Assembly: GCA_013368375.1 (NCBI GenBank)
Contig: JAACJP010000007.1
Coordinates: 744,001 to 808,000 of the forward strand
DNA length: 64,000 nucleotides
Reading direction: 5' to 3'
From: Tricholomella constricta
Lineage: Eukaryota; Basidiomycota; Agaricomycetes; Agaricales; Lyophyllaceae
In this document: positions 1 to 11,223 of the stretch, piece after piece
Layout of the letters: each line of letters starts with the position of its first letter
How positions within the stretch are numbered: the first letter of the stretch is position 1
The notes under the pieces: generated by a model
What the model saw: only the letters and a program-made list of their open reading frames with translations
Told to the model about the DNA's origin: nothing
Databases searched by the model: none
Translations under genes and position numbers: made by a program

Positions 1-265
1 TTATGCTTCGCTGTCAGGCCACCGGGGAGCTCAGCTCGTAAAGATGGATTGTGAGGTTGATCAATTTGAATCAGCATGCATCCGTCATTTGTGCATGTTG
101 TGTGTTTGACGGAGTAGTTCACAAAGTCGATCACAAGACAAATCTCAAGCAATGCATGCAATGTGAGCGAAAAAAAGGTCGAGGCACAAACACGAATACT
201 GTAGCGAACGTCTGAGATAGTGGCAAGGAACAGCATCTATCCGATGCTTACGACTTGAACGGCCT
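1..265. other. Window edge; no gene seen
   Basis: This stretch lies downstream of the NF-X1-type gene, which reads leftward and stops at 266. I see no convincing coding frame or repeat. It is probably the 3' UTR of that gene and intergenic sequence. Confidence 0.5.
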
Positions 266-3200
266 CTATAGATCGTCCTCCCAATTTTCCGGCACAGCAG
301 TCGGCGTCGCCGGAGGCTCTACTGCACTCAAAGACGGCGCCAGTGGAGCACGCACAGGGGCAGGGCTCGACGCACGCGTGGCGTTCGCGCCCGCTGGCGG
401 ACGGGTAGACTGCAACGACGGCTGAGGTTGAGGGTGAGTCGTCGCCGCCGCCGATGTCGGACGGGACGTTCCCCAGCCCACTGTATTTTGTTTGAGCACT
501 GACGGGGTAGGACTGGCACGCCACGAGGGGGCTGCGGCTATGCGTAGATCTGCCAGTTTGCCGAGATTCGATGGAGTGGGAGTTGAGGCTGCGATGGTGC
601 TGGATAGAAGGGGGGTGGGGATACGTGTATCAAGGCGACGGAGGAGGAGAACACTGATCACGCGTTGTGAGTGGGCTGAGATCAAACGTGGATTGGAATA
701 TGAATCACTAACCTTCGGTGGGGCTCCTGGTCTACCATCTGAGTGTCCATCCTATAGACGGCTGCAAGCTGCGAGAAGGTTGTCAAAAAAAATGTTCATA
801 AAGATAACCTCGAAAATCATACATCGTGAACAAACTTCCTTCGTTCAGGAGGCATATGCGGCAGTACCTGCGTCTTCTTCTGCGATGTAACAAACCTAAA
901 CGAAACGACACCATGAGAATGACCGAAACGATTACCAACCAAACTGAGAACATACTCATCAAACGCCTTCTCCACCACAACCAAGAATTTGGAGCTCGCA
1001 CGAGCGAACCCAGCAACCTCATCATGGTACGTCACCAGAGCCGTCTTCTCCCTCGACTCAGCGGTGATGCCTAGGGCATCCGCCAGCCGTGCATTTCGCT
1101 TGGCAACTGCACACTCATTGTTGCATTTGGGCGCGGCCTGTTGGCGCCCGCCGGGCGTTTTCGAGCTGCGACCACAATGGACGGACTGACGAAGGCGCCC
1201 GCATGGGCAGGCGAGGGTGACGAGAGCTGTGCACGGTTCGTCTTCTGGGCAGCTCGATGGAGCATGACAAGGGTGATTGCAGGTATGGTGTGCCGGGAGA
1301 CTAGACAGTGCAAAGATAAAAACGTTAAGCAAGCTGTGAAGGGGAAACAAATTGTGTGTTTAACATACCAAAGTTTTCGCGACTTGCCACAAGGCGCGGT
1401 GCACAGGCCACAATTATCACCATGACAAGAACGTTCGCAGTGGTGAAAACCACAGTCCAATAATCTTTCAAGGCGGGTTTTTGTCAGTCTCTCATCTTCC
1501 AGGGCAAGGAAATATACACACTTGCCACAGACGGTCCCGCATGACACCTTCTCCGTCTCCAGAGAGCATCGCACGTTGTTCACAACCTTCTTGCCACACG
1601 CGCACTGTTTCGTTACAAGGAAAGGACACGGTGGGCACGGTGTCGGGTCTTCGTGGCACTGATGATAACTGCCAGAATGACCGCACGGCAGTGGACGAGG
1701 GCATCGGTATGTGCACTGCATCTGTGTCCCGCATGGGATCGGGGGCTCAAATACCGTACGACCACAGAAGCACACCATCTACAATGACGCAGTGACATCA
1801 GCAACGAAAAGGAGAATGAAAAGCGAATCGAATACCAACCTCCTCGAATGAGCTCCTCAAGCACGGCGGACATGCGCCCTTATGGTCCCTCTCCTCGCAC
1901 CGATGCAGCCCGCACCCCAGCATTTTCGGACACACCAAATCGCACTCATGAAGCCCGCCCCGTTCCTCCCCTACGCCCACCTCCGAGACAATCGGCCCCG
2001 CCCCAGCGCGTTTCTTCCCTTTCTTCCCTGCCGCAGAAGCCAGTGCTGCCAGGGGACAGCACACCCGATGGCATTGGTGCCTTCCGCAGGCGCGCAGCGC
2101 CGTACAAGGCTTATCACAAAGGATCTCTTGCACTCCAGGCTGGCGTAACGTAGAGCAGCTGATGGCGCGCGTGGTGCTGCCACATCTGCAGGGCCGGACG
2201 ATGGGGACGAGGCAGGGGGGACAGGGGCCGGTATGGCAGGACGCGGCGCAGGCATGATCGCAGCCTGATAGCGGTTTACCGCATGAGGAGGCGCAGGTGG
2301 GGATGGGTGAGGTGCAAGAGGAACGGGCGGGAAAGGTGGTTGGGGTTGTTGACGGTATGGGAGAGGAGGGCGAACGAGCGATGGGATGGACACCGCATGG
2401 GCAGGTGGTGATGAGGGTTGGGGAATTGGGACAGCTTTGGGGTTCGTGCGGAGGGTGGCAGGGCTGGTCGCATTTGTGGATATCACAGTCGAATGATCTG
2501 TGCAAGATACGTTAATTTTCCGTGGTCAGAAATAAGAAGACGAGACGTACAGTTGGCAGGTCAAGTCACATCTATACCGCCCTGCCCATGAGTTTCCTTC
2601 TCTGTCGACGCATTGCAGCTCATCACCCTCTCCACATCCTACCTCGTTTGTTGACGATCCACACCAGCACTTCACCTCTTCTTTCACCGGGCACCCAGCA
2701 CAAGGGCCCTCATGACACACTTCTTCGCACGAATGATTCCCGCAGCCGAGTTTCCGCCCGCATATACCCCCACACGAGAGATCGCGTCCCCGGCCCTTAT
2801 CCACACCACACCGGAAGGCAATGATCTTCTTCTGCGTGCAATAGCACTCCAAGCGTGTTGTAACTTGGCAAGGTGGGCATGGGCCTGGATGGCACGCTAA
2901 TGGACACGGATGTCCACAGCCACTCTCACGGACGCGTGAGCACGGGTTCGCGCACGAATGCGGCGTGGCAAGACGTGGAGGCTTGGGCTCTGCCGATGCG
3001 TGGCAAAAACACCTGTTGATTGGATCAGTCAAGCTAGATCAACTAAGAACAAGATTATGACGCACCAGTACCCAGAGGGCACAACTTCTCTTTTCGCCTG
3101 ACACCCCGGACAGCGCCAATCGCCCATCCTACCCTCTTCGCCTCTGGCCCGCCAGGCTTCGGCAACATTCTTGACACTCTTTGCAGCCCACTCGCCAATA

Positions 3201-3931
3201 CACTTTACATGGAACGTGGTCCAGCAATATTGCTGCTCGTCACCTTCCGCGTCAGGCGGTCTGATAACGGGAATCGAAGGAGAACATGACCATGTCCGCT
3301 GCGCTGGATGGATTGATGAAAAGCAGATAGGACAGTCGGGGTAGGGAGGCGTGCGGAGGGCGTGGATCAGCCTTGACGTCAGATCGTCGGCTTCTGGCTC
3401 GGTGCGTGCAGCAAAGTCCTTATTCCTGTATCTATTGGCGGGTTTGTTAAAGGGAGTGGGGGCTGAACCAGGCTCGGTAAGGCCTGCATTGAATTTAGCA
3501 CCGCGTCGAGGTGCCCCGCCTGGCGGCCGTAGCGGTCTATTGCCAGCGTCGTTTGGCGTGTCTTCGCCGACCTGTCTAGATGCTCCAGATGTATTAGTCG
3601 AATCCGTCTGCTTCTGTGGATTTCGGCGTTTAGGATTTCGTTTCCGCGGTGCACCAGCACCGCTATCTACTCCTACTGCCTGTGATGCACTGGGAACTCC
3701 AGGCTGAGAGCTCGAAGGGCTCGATCGCGCCTGGCCATCTGCATCTCCTCGTGGAGGACCTCTGTTTGGTTTTCGTTGACGGGGTTGTGGCTCGTTCTCG
3801 TTCGCTCCCGTCGGTGAACCCGCCGTTCTATGGGCGTTCCGCTGTCGATTTCGAGGTGGCCGTGTGATGTGTCCTCTCGAAGTATTGGTGTTCTGATTAG
3901 AGCTGTTGGGTATCTCTGTGGCTATTTCCAT
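266..3931 (-). CDS. NF-X1-type zinc finger protein (NFX1/FAP1 homologue), spliced
   Basis: NFX1-family proteins are nuclear/cytoplasmic regulators with RING-type ubiquitin-ligase and nucleic-acid-binding parts; yeast FAP1 binds the FKBP12 prolyl isomerase. The N-terminus is a low-complexity Arg/Pro/Asn-rich stretch. It is followed by a RING-like cluster (CPICFSSIHPAQRTWSC, later WTTFHVKCIGEWA and WRCPGCQAK) near 3090-3330. About eight Cys/His NF-X1 repeats follow between 1380 and 3030, for example CGRKLGCGNHSCEEVCHEG and SGCGHPCPLACHPGPCPPC. An R3H-like region lies at 1080-800 and continues through a small exon near 720-776 (LAAVYRMDTQMVDQEPHR) into the last exon, which starts SVLLLRRLDTRIPTPLL. 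The tail ends in ENWEDDL before the stop. Introns are about 50-60 bp; the one at 1465-1521 is 57 bp and has no in-frame stop. The gene appears intact. Family identity is secure; exact splice sites are inferred. Confidence 0.95.
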
Positions 3932-5040
3932 GCAATAAAAGTGGGAAAGAGTTGGAAAACGAGGAGTATGGGAGAAGGAAGTTAGTTTGCCCGTCGAATA
4001 TGTAATCTCCGAGATCGCTGACTCAGCCGGCTCGGATTCAACGCCGTCCCACGTCTACTAGCGTCCTCTGTCTCGACGACCATGGCAATGCTTTTGAACA
4101 GCTGGAACAGCCTTCGCAGAAGCGACTGATGATTCTGACGGAAATTGACTCGGCCTATAATCCTCGAGCGCCACACACTCGGCGACATAAAATTCACAGT
4201 CATCCTCGGAGGAATCTACATGACTCGATATTTCGTTCGCCTCCGCATAGCTCCGCGTGCAACGGCACGGCTGCAAGAATATCTGATATTGCGGTGTCCT
4301 TCGAACACTCATTGCTTGCTCCGTCTTCAATCCCGACACTCGCGGGTCAATAAACAAAGTCTTCAATACTGAACTAGGTCGCAAAATCTCCTCGGGAACA
4401 GAGACGTCTCTTTTGTCAAACTTGCTGCAAATAATCAACGCGACTTGACTTCGATATCCTATCTTTGCTTGACTGAGACGACGATGGCGCTATCAACGGG
4501 ATAAGATGAGCGTCCAAAAGGAAATGTTGTCTTAATGAGATATACTCACATTTTTCCATACCAGCAGGCGCTGAGGGAATTGTGCAGCGAAATAGACCCT
4601 TCAGTTCCTTACAGGATACGGCGAATGCGAGTATACACAGAATAGCGATGCCGTGCTTCTCATCGGCTGGCTCGCCGTATTCCCTGCAATCAAATTCGAG
4701 GCATAAGCTGGATAAGATGCATGCGTCAGATATACTGACCACCCATGTCCTGGGAGAGGGGAGAAATTGCTAAACCATCCTGCCCATGTCAAAATGTATC
4801 GCTTCGACAACGCCCAGGTACGCTGTTTAGTCCAGGGTACTCATTCAGTACACGTGAACTGTGGAGGAATAGGGGAAATTGCCACAGGGTTGCGTTGTTC
4901 CAAACACCTCGAAGAAATAACAGCTCAGACCGAAGTGGTTGGGTCTTGACAGCCAAATCTGCGACCTACGCATGCACCTTGATCTCGATAGTAATGGCTT
5001 CGATGACGAGAATGCACATGAAATGTGATACCATGGCTTG
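3932..5040 (-). other. Unrecognised possible multi-exon gene or remnant
   Basis: Several minus-strand open segments could be exons of one gene: a piece near 4800-4780 reading VVEAIHFDMGRM, a piece at about 4720-4560 reading EYGEPADEKHGIAILCILAF and continuing to CKELKGLFRC, and a piece at 4438-4058 ending in CEFYVAECVALEDYRPSQF. An AG acceptor lies just before the second piece. I recognise no domain and cannot link the pieces into one frame with confidence. The 4058-4438 segment and an overlapping minus frame at 3982-4203 both stay open, so the true end is uncertain. It may be a lineage-specific gene or a decayed one. It lies head-to-tail with the NF-X1 gene (same strand). Confidence 0.25.
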
Positions 5041-5106
5041 ACGAGGATCGTAGTTCTGGACAGTTCGGAACTTCATAGCGTCGACTGGCTTAGTTGCGTA
5101 AGGCCC

Positions 5107-5130
5107 TGAAACGCCTCTAAGAGCGTTTCA
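5107..5130. repeat. Short perfect hairpin
   Basis: An 8-bp arm TGAAACGC at 5107-5114 is inverted exactly at 5123-5130, with an 8-base loop. It lies in gene-poor DNA. Its role is unknown and it may be chance. Confidence 0.5.
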
Positions 5131-5931
5131 CCGGTCGCACTGGATTTTCATAACAGCCGCCTCGGTAGCCATTTTGCACTGGTGAATTCTAGTCGTTTCA
5201 GTCTAAAGTACCAGCTCAAATTTGCGCGTCAGTTTCTAGAGTGAACATGCATAGGATCATGCGTTTCTATCAACACACGTGAGTTCCTAGGGGGCCACAA
5301 ATTCCTGTCTTTCTCAACTCTGTTCCTGCAGGCACAATCATCATTCGCCTAGATATGTCGTTGGGATCGACGGTCGTGTCTACATTGTAGTGCACGGGAT
5401 ACGCAAGGCCTGCGAACATCAAGAGGCATCGAGTCGGTCCCTTTTCCCGTTCAGCCTGGACTCTACTTCACGCACTGTGGCCCACCGACCGTAGCCTCAC
5501 CTTCCAAGGTAAATTCGATTCAAAAGAGCTGCGATGCGGCCCATCCATTATTGACAATGATGCAGATCAATCATAGTTGGCTAAAACCGTTCACCGCGTC
5601 AGGCATGCGCAAGGTACGAGGCACTCCCCTCGCCCTCGCCCTCCATCATCACATGAACTGAACTTCAGTGCCGACCACACGCGTATGTCACCGTGGAAAA
5701 CTCGGTGCTGTCAAAACTACATAACAATGACATCGGTGTTCGCCCTCTATTAGTATTGGAAACACCTGTTTTTGACTGGTGCGTCGCGACAGTTCCATAT
5801 GCTTACCAAGGAGCCTTTGGTCAGGCAATCGCATGAGCGTCGATCTCGGACGTCATGCCAGTCCCTCTGAGATTTGTAACGCGCGCACACACGTGCACGA
5901 AACATCTTCTCCAACAAGCTGACACTGGCGT
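5131..5931. other. Gene-poor intergenic stretch
   Basis: Short frames only; no recognisable protein, RNA gene or repeat was seen between the hairpin and the MITE target duplication. Confidence 0.5.
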
Positions 5932-5939
5932 GCCCTGGC

Positions 5940-6586
5940 AGGACCCCCGAATATACCCCTAGATGGCTGAGCCTGGTGCGGATAAAAATTGAGAAATTTT
6001 GCGAAAATGCAACAGGTCTATGCGGATAAAAATCCCAGAATTTTCAGAAAATGCCTGATCCAAAAGTGCGGATAAAAATTGGGTGAAAGGGATCAAGCCT
6101 GACGAGGATGCGGATAAAAACTGTCTGCACCCAGCATCGAACTGACCTCGAGAGAAATTTATATCATCCTACCAGTATATTGTACCACATCATCGAACAC
6201 CCTAACCCTAGCGCACGCGAAAATATTGGGAAATACACTGAACCTGAGCACTTCCGCGTTGATTAATGACCAAGGCCGTGAAGAAGTCTCAATTTTACCT
6301 GAACACCCCCTGACTCTTTACTCTGGGGGCTACACAATTGTTCAATCCTGCACGATTATATGTTAGTTCCATTATTCAAGCCACTCTGTGTCCTGAGGCA
6401 ATTTTTACGCACAGTGGAGAATTTTTGAGGTTTTTTTGATGCCTGAGGTGAGGGTGCGGATAAAAATTGGCCAAAACGGAGGCCAGATTCCCATACGGAT
6501 AAAAATCGAGGTAAAAACGTCCGGATAAAAATTGCGATTTTGGGCGATTTTGGGATCAGGCCTTTGGGTGTATATTCGGGGGTCCT
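5940..6586. mobile_element. Non-autonomous DNA transposon (MITE) with 8-bp target duplication
   Basis: The element starts AGGACCCCCGAATATAC at 5940, and its right end is the exact inverted copy of those 17 bases ending at 6586; weaker inverted similarity extends to about 34 bp. It is flanked on both sides by the same 8 bases, GCCCTGGC (5932-5939 and 6587-6594), the expected target duplication. The length is 647 bp and there is no transposase-like frame, so it must be moved in trans. An 8-bp duplication is typical of hAT (also P-type) elements; assignment to hAT is inference. The interior carries seven direct copies of a GCGGATAAAAAT unit and a short CCCTAACCCTAG telomere-like motif. The perfect terminal repeats and duplication suggest a fairly young insertion. 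Confidence 0.9.
5978..6534 (+). repeat. Seven dispersed direct copies of a GCGGATAAAAAT unit
   Basis: Copies begin at 5978, 6022, 6068, 6110, 6456, 6495 (ACGG variant) and 6521 (CCGG variant). All lie on the same strand, clustered toward both ends of the MITE and absent from its centre. Subterminal repeats in hAT-like elements often act as transposase-binding sites; here that role is inferred. Confidence 0.85.
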
Positions 6587-6594
6587 GCCCTGGC

Positions 6595-9370
6595 TCGCTG
6601 ACAGTAAGTGTGTACAGTGTAGTGCTGGTTGCATTGCATCATAGGATCACGACACCTGACAGCGTCGCTTGCACTGACATGACACACTGTTTTAAATCAT
6701 ACGCGGAACCCCTCATGCCGTGGAAAATCGATTTCGCGGCTTACTCATTGCACGGTTTCAAAGAAATTCCTTCGCAACCTCAGGCCTCAGGCTTCAGCTT
6801 GTCATTGTCAATCGACGTCAATTCAGCGATCCAGTGTCAGCGTCACAAGTCAAGCGTTTAGTATGATGTCACTGACCTTTGTAAGTACATACTTCCATTA
6901 TCGACATTAAAGCAGTCATTGGTCTTTGCTGACTTACTATCGTCGCTTAAATTAACGACGCCTGCTAAGTATAGGCTCCTAAGTATAGAACACTTGTTTA
7001 CATGCCTTGAATGACAGCCTATGACAGCGTGGCGTAACTCTAAAAGACTTCAACTCGAAAGGGTCCCTCGTTGCGACCCTTCATAAATTCAGGCCCCCAT
7101 TCCACCTTATGTTCCCTGAGCATCACAGTTACAATTACATGTAACCTGGGTAACCGTCGAGGACGACGGCGGTTTCAAAAAAACACTCAGGCCCTCTCAA
7201 CTTGCCCTCAACCCTCGACCCTTCGGAGTTCCAGAAATTCACCATTCCCAACCGTTCCCGGAGCCAACGCCACCGACGTCCTTGACTTAATTATCGTGTG
7301 GGGATTCGGGAAGAAGCGTTCCTGACCACTAGATATGAGCAGTACTGTGACAGGGAACACCAGGCTTTTTCCAACCCTTGAGATTAAATAAACATACCTC
7401 CTGGCGCTCCATGAACAGCAAGTAACGCAACTGGACATTGGCACCTCTACCAGCCGAACATAGACAATACTTTAGGACACTCCAGAATACGATTTGAATA
7501 TTCCTCGCCCTCCACCCTCGATGGATAAAATCGTCGTAACCTTCGTGCGCGTTATACATAGTAGCCAGTCCCCGAGTCGACCAGGGCTTCTCGCCGAATT
7601 CAACGGACTTCATCGACTGAACTTTATTTGATGGCGGCACGATCAGCCGCTACGCAACTGTTCAACTCCATGCCCCACACTAAATAATAAATTCCTCAGG
7701 CTAGGGAAACCAGCCAGGAGAAGCCCGCATACGAGTTTGGACTTCTAGAATGATCTAAAAGCGCAGGGAAAAAAAAAACCTTCGCCCAAGCCCAGTTCCT
7801 GACTCAAACAGGGCTCTCCATGCCGTCTACGAACTGGGCGCAACCCGGATCCTTGTCACACTGGCAGCGTACTGGCGCGATGGACCGCTGCGTAACGCGA
7901 CTCGTCAAGCTATTTCTGGTCGATTAAATTGGAGACCTGTCGCCAGAAAACAGCATACGGCTCTAAATGTCAACCGAAGGCGCCTGGCGAGTGACGGCGA
8001 CGAACCCAGGTCTGACCTGACATGCGCCCGACCATTCGGCGGCTCGGATTATAAGTATTGTTTGGGCTTAACACTAGCACATCACTCACCCCCACGTTTC
8101 GATTTGAAAAAAAAAAGAGAAAACAATACCGACACCATAACGTCGCTGGAAAAGATGGACAAGTCCTCGAGTCGACAACAAGTTTAAGGCTCTCCGCGGC
8201 TAAGGCCATTTCGTTTTCCCAAATAGAAAAAACAAATACCAAAGATCCAACCGGACCTTTGATACTCTTTTCTGCTCATAGTATTAGTAGCCCAGAGGGA
8301 TATCCTACAGAAGGCGCACATCTACAGGGGCATGCGAAGCAGCCTTGCAATACATCCACCAGGGCGCGACTCGGACTTCCACAGCCTGACCAAGACCGCC
8401 ACCGGGTGTAGTAAAAATAAATCCTGAGTCCTGACAGCGTTTCAATATTCTTAGTCCAGGCCGCACTCCAATTCCAGTTCCCGAGTCAGACACGCCCTTA
8501 GCTGACGAACGCCACCATACTTAAGTTAAGTGTTCACTGAGGAACTTCCAGCGCGATTCAGATTAGGCTGCTACATATGCAATCGCACTTGTGGTGTCCG
8601 TGTGCTCACGGTAGGCCTGCGCCCAAGGCTCGCTCAGTCATGTCCATTTCCTACAGAAGGAGCAAGCCGAGGAAAAAAAAATCGCGCAGAGAGTACACAG
8701 CAATAAATCGAACGCGGCTCGGACGTCGACCCCACAAGGTCTAAATCGCAAGTAGCCGAGAGCCAGGGGGGAAGTACATGTACTTACATAGAGAGTGCTA
8801 GGCTACATTGAGAGGAACCTGAAGAGGGTCGGAGGTGTCGCTTAAGTGGAGTGGCGAGATGGTGGGAGCACATTGACATAACACGACTTACCCTGGTCCC
8901 ACACATTGTGCGTGGCTGCTCCGAGCCCTCGATACCAGTACCAGAACTACCGGCCGCAAAGCGCACAACAACTCCTACATAGTACTCAAAATTAAAAACT
9001 AAAAAAGCAATAGTCATCATGATCAAAGACAAGAAGAGTCTGTATTACCCAAAGTCCACTGTGTGTGTATCGTATCATATGTAAGCGAGCGCAAAGAGGA
9101 GTGAGGAGAGTCAATCAGATATGCAGATGGTGTGAGTTCCGTGCGTGGGGTGCGTGTGCGTGTTATATATAATAAAGTCATGCGTAGAGTTCAAACGAAA
9201 GCAAGCGAGGGAGGTGAGAGGGAGAGGGAGAGGGGCGCCAGAAAAGGGGGTAAAGTGTCTATGAGCGCCGGTAGGAGAACGATCCATTGTATCGTGTGGC
9301 ACGTAGCACGGTCTAGCGCGGAATCCTTGTCCAAAAAGAGGAATGGATTCGTGCAGAGGAGGCTGAGGAA
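6595..9370. other. Gene-poor intergenic region
   Basis: About 2.8 kb with only short, unconvincing frames on both strands, including a minus-strand frame at 7329-7640 of 103 residues with no recognised domain. A/T homopolymer runs occur near 7769 and 8107. No RNA gene or clear transposon ends were seen. The last few hundred bases are probably the 3' UTR of the DUF7137-like gene. Confidence 0.5.
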
Positions 9371-10114
9371 TCAACGCCAGTGTCGGAGGAGCCCAAAGCC
9401 AGAGAGGAGCATGATGAGGAAGGTCGCGAAGACGCTGACGAGCACCGGGTTCGCAGCGTACGTCGCCCATGCCGCGTTACACGTCGTGCACGTCCAGCCT
9501 ACAACAACAACAACAACAACAGCATGATCAGTACGAAGTCCAGATCCAAATCCAATATCACATCCCAATCGGGGTAAAAGGAGTAGAAGTAAGATGCACA
9601 TACCGTCCGCAAGCCCCGTATACGCCTGGGGCGAATACAGCGCAAACTTGAGGCCCGTGTTCGCCTGGAGATGTCCGGGCGCCCTGCCCGCTCCGGGGCC
9701 CCTCTGATCGTAGATATTGAGGGTATACGTCGCCTGGGCAAGGGGCGTGTTCGGGTTATGCTGCTGGTACGAGAAGAGGTCCCACACGACCTCTGTCGCT
9801 GTTCCAGGGATGACGCCGTCGGTGGGGCCGACGGGGTAGGTGTTGCCGTTGTCGCATACGGCGGAGACGGTGAGGGCGCTGGGGGTGACGAGGACGTAGG
9901 AGAAGTTCCAGCCGAAGGTGACGAGGTTGGAGGGGGCGATTTTGTAGTAGGAGGTTGCGGTTTGGGGGGGCTGAGTTATGGTGAGGAGGCCGGCGGGGGC
10001 GGAGGCTGGGATGCGGGTAAGGGTGGTGGAGGGTTGGGGGTTGGCGTTGGTGTTTTGGTTGTTGTTGGTGTTGGTGTTCGGGGGCTGATTGTTGGTGGGT
10101 TGGGGCTGCGACAT
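9371..10114 (-). CDS. DUF7137-like fungal membrane-anchored protein
   Basis: Function is unknown; the family is fungal and probably secretory or cell-surface. Two exons, 10114-9604 and 9498-9371, are joined over a 105-bp intron (9499-9603) whose 3' part is a (TTG)n tract before the AG. The product is 212 residues: an Asn/Gln/Pro-rich N-terminus, then a conserved beta-rich core (TATSYYKIAPSNLVTFGWNF, ATEVVWDLFSYQQ, ATYTLNIYDQRGPG, LKFALYSPQAY). A CxxC motif (WTCTTCNAAW) and one C-terminal membrane helix (ATFLIMLLSGFGLLRHW) follow. Relatives usually start with a signal peptide. A hydrophobic stretch (AIVAVVALAIVLA) is encoded just upstream in another frame, but I could not connect it to an ATG, so the true start may be further 5'. 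Family assignment is from memory of the motif pattern. Confidence 0.8.
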   Translation of the reverse strand: MSQPQPTNNQPPNTNTNNNQNTNANPQPSTTLTRIPASAPAGLLTITQPPQTATSYYKIAPSNLVTFGWNFSYVLVTPSALTVSAVCDNGNTYPVGPTDGVIPGTATEVVWDLFSYQQHNPNTPLAQATYTLNIYDQRGPGAGRAPGHLQANTGLKFALYSPQAYTGLADGMCILLLLLLPRLGCDIGFGSGLRTDHAVVVVVVVGWTCTTCNAAWATYAANPVLVSVFATFLIMLLSGFGLLRHWR

Positions 10115-11223
10115 TGTGCTCTGTGTGCGAAGAGGATGGGATGCCTAGCGAGGGCGGGAAGGAGACGGCGAGGACGATGGCGAGGGCGACGACGGCAACG
10201 ATGGCCAGACAACACCGTGGGCGTGTGTGTCGTTATGATTAGTCAGCTTTTCCATGTTATGTACATAGTCTTCTGATCCAATCTGCTTCTTTCAGACTTG
10301 TGATTCGTGTTTCATGCAAATCATCCACTCGTGAGCTCGCCATTTCCTGGAAGCTCAAACGCAGCATACGCTCCTCCGGATTTCTAATCCCGAAGAAAAC
10401 GTATCGTCGAAACTCGAGTCTTTCATTCTCACGGATTTGTTAACCGTGGCAAACACGGCAACGCTGCAGGTCGTTCCAGAATAATATGAAATACAGTTAG
10501 GAATACATTACAGGCGCATCTGCCATCCGTCTGTGCGCCACAAGATCCCCCCAAGGGGCGATCGATGGACGACTCCCAATCGATGCACAAGTTGTCGAAA
10601 TTTATACACATGCGCCTTGTGCCCGAACAGTCGGGGGATAGCGATCAATGTTTCATCGTGCATTCTTCCGTTCAAAGATACATACGGATGCGGGCCCCAC
10701 TTCCTCAAGGGCTCATGCCTGGGCATGACTTGCCCAGGGAGGCCGGAGTCATGGCAATCAGGCGGCATTTGTAAGCAAAGGAAAATCTGCCCCCAGTTGT
10801 CTTCATGCATGATGATGAGAGTGCGGTGTGTGGCCTGCAAGGATGGATTGGCAGGGGCAGATCATTGGGTCGTGTGCGCTGTGCTGTGGGTGGGGAAAGA
10901 GGGGGGAATTGGGAGCAGGAGGTCGGGGACCGGTGATCAGGCTTGGGCGATCATTTGATTGACTTTTGATCGTAGCAAATAACCGGAGGGATGCCCAATT
11001 TTTTTTCCAGTCGAGGTCGCATCAGGGCGTACTCCCTTGCGGCGAATTTTGCCTGATATCAATCTGTGCTCGCGTAGACTCGTGAGGCAGATTTCCCCCG
11101 AAGGGTTAAGAGAGCAACCATGATCTGATATCCTTCTTCCCCCCAGCAGCATCGACGAGCAGCACCGTACATTTCCGTTTTCGCCCTTCCAAGTGTGCAC
11201 AGGACCAGCGCTACGCCTTCACG
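10115..11223. other. Divergent intergenic/promoter region
   Basis: This lies between the minus-strand DUF7137-like gene and the plus-strand Ser/Pro-rich gene, so it should hold both promoters. No additional gene is convincing; scattered frames show no domain. The stretch before the plus-strand ATG is C/T-rich, as is common in basidiomycete promoters. Confidence 0.5.

Noticed and set aside
9671..10276. A 201-codon plus-strand Gly/Val-rich frame
   Set aside because: Antisense to the DUF7137-like gene; composition mirrors that gene's Asn/Pro codons.
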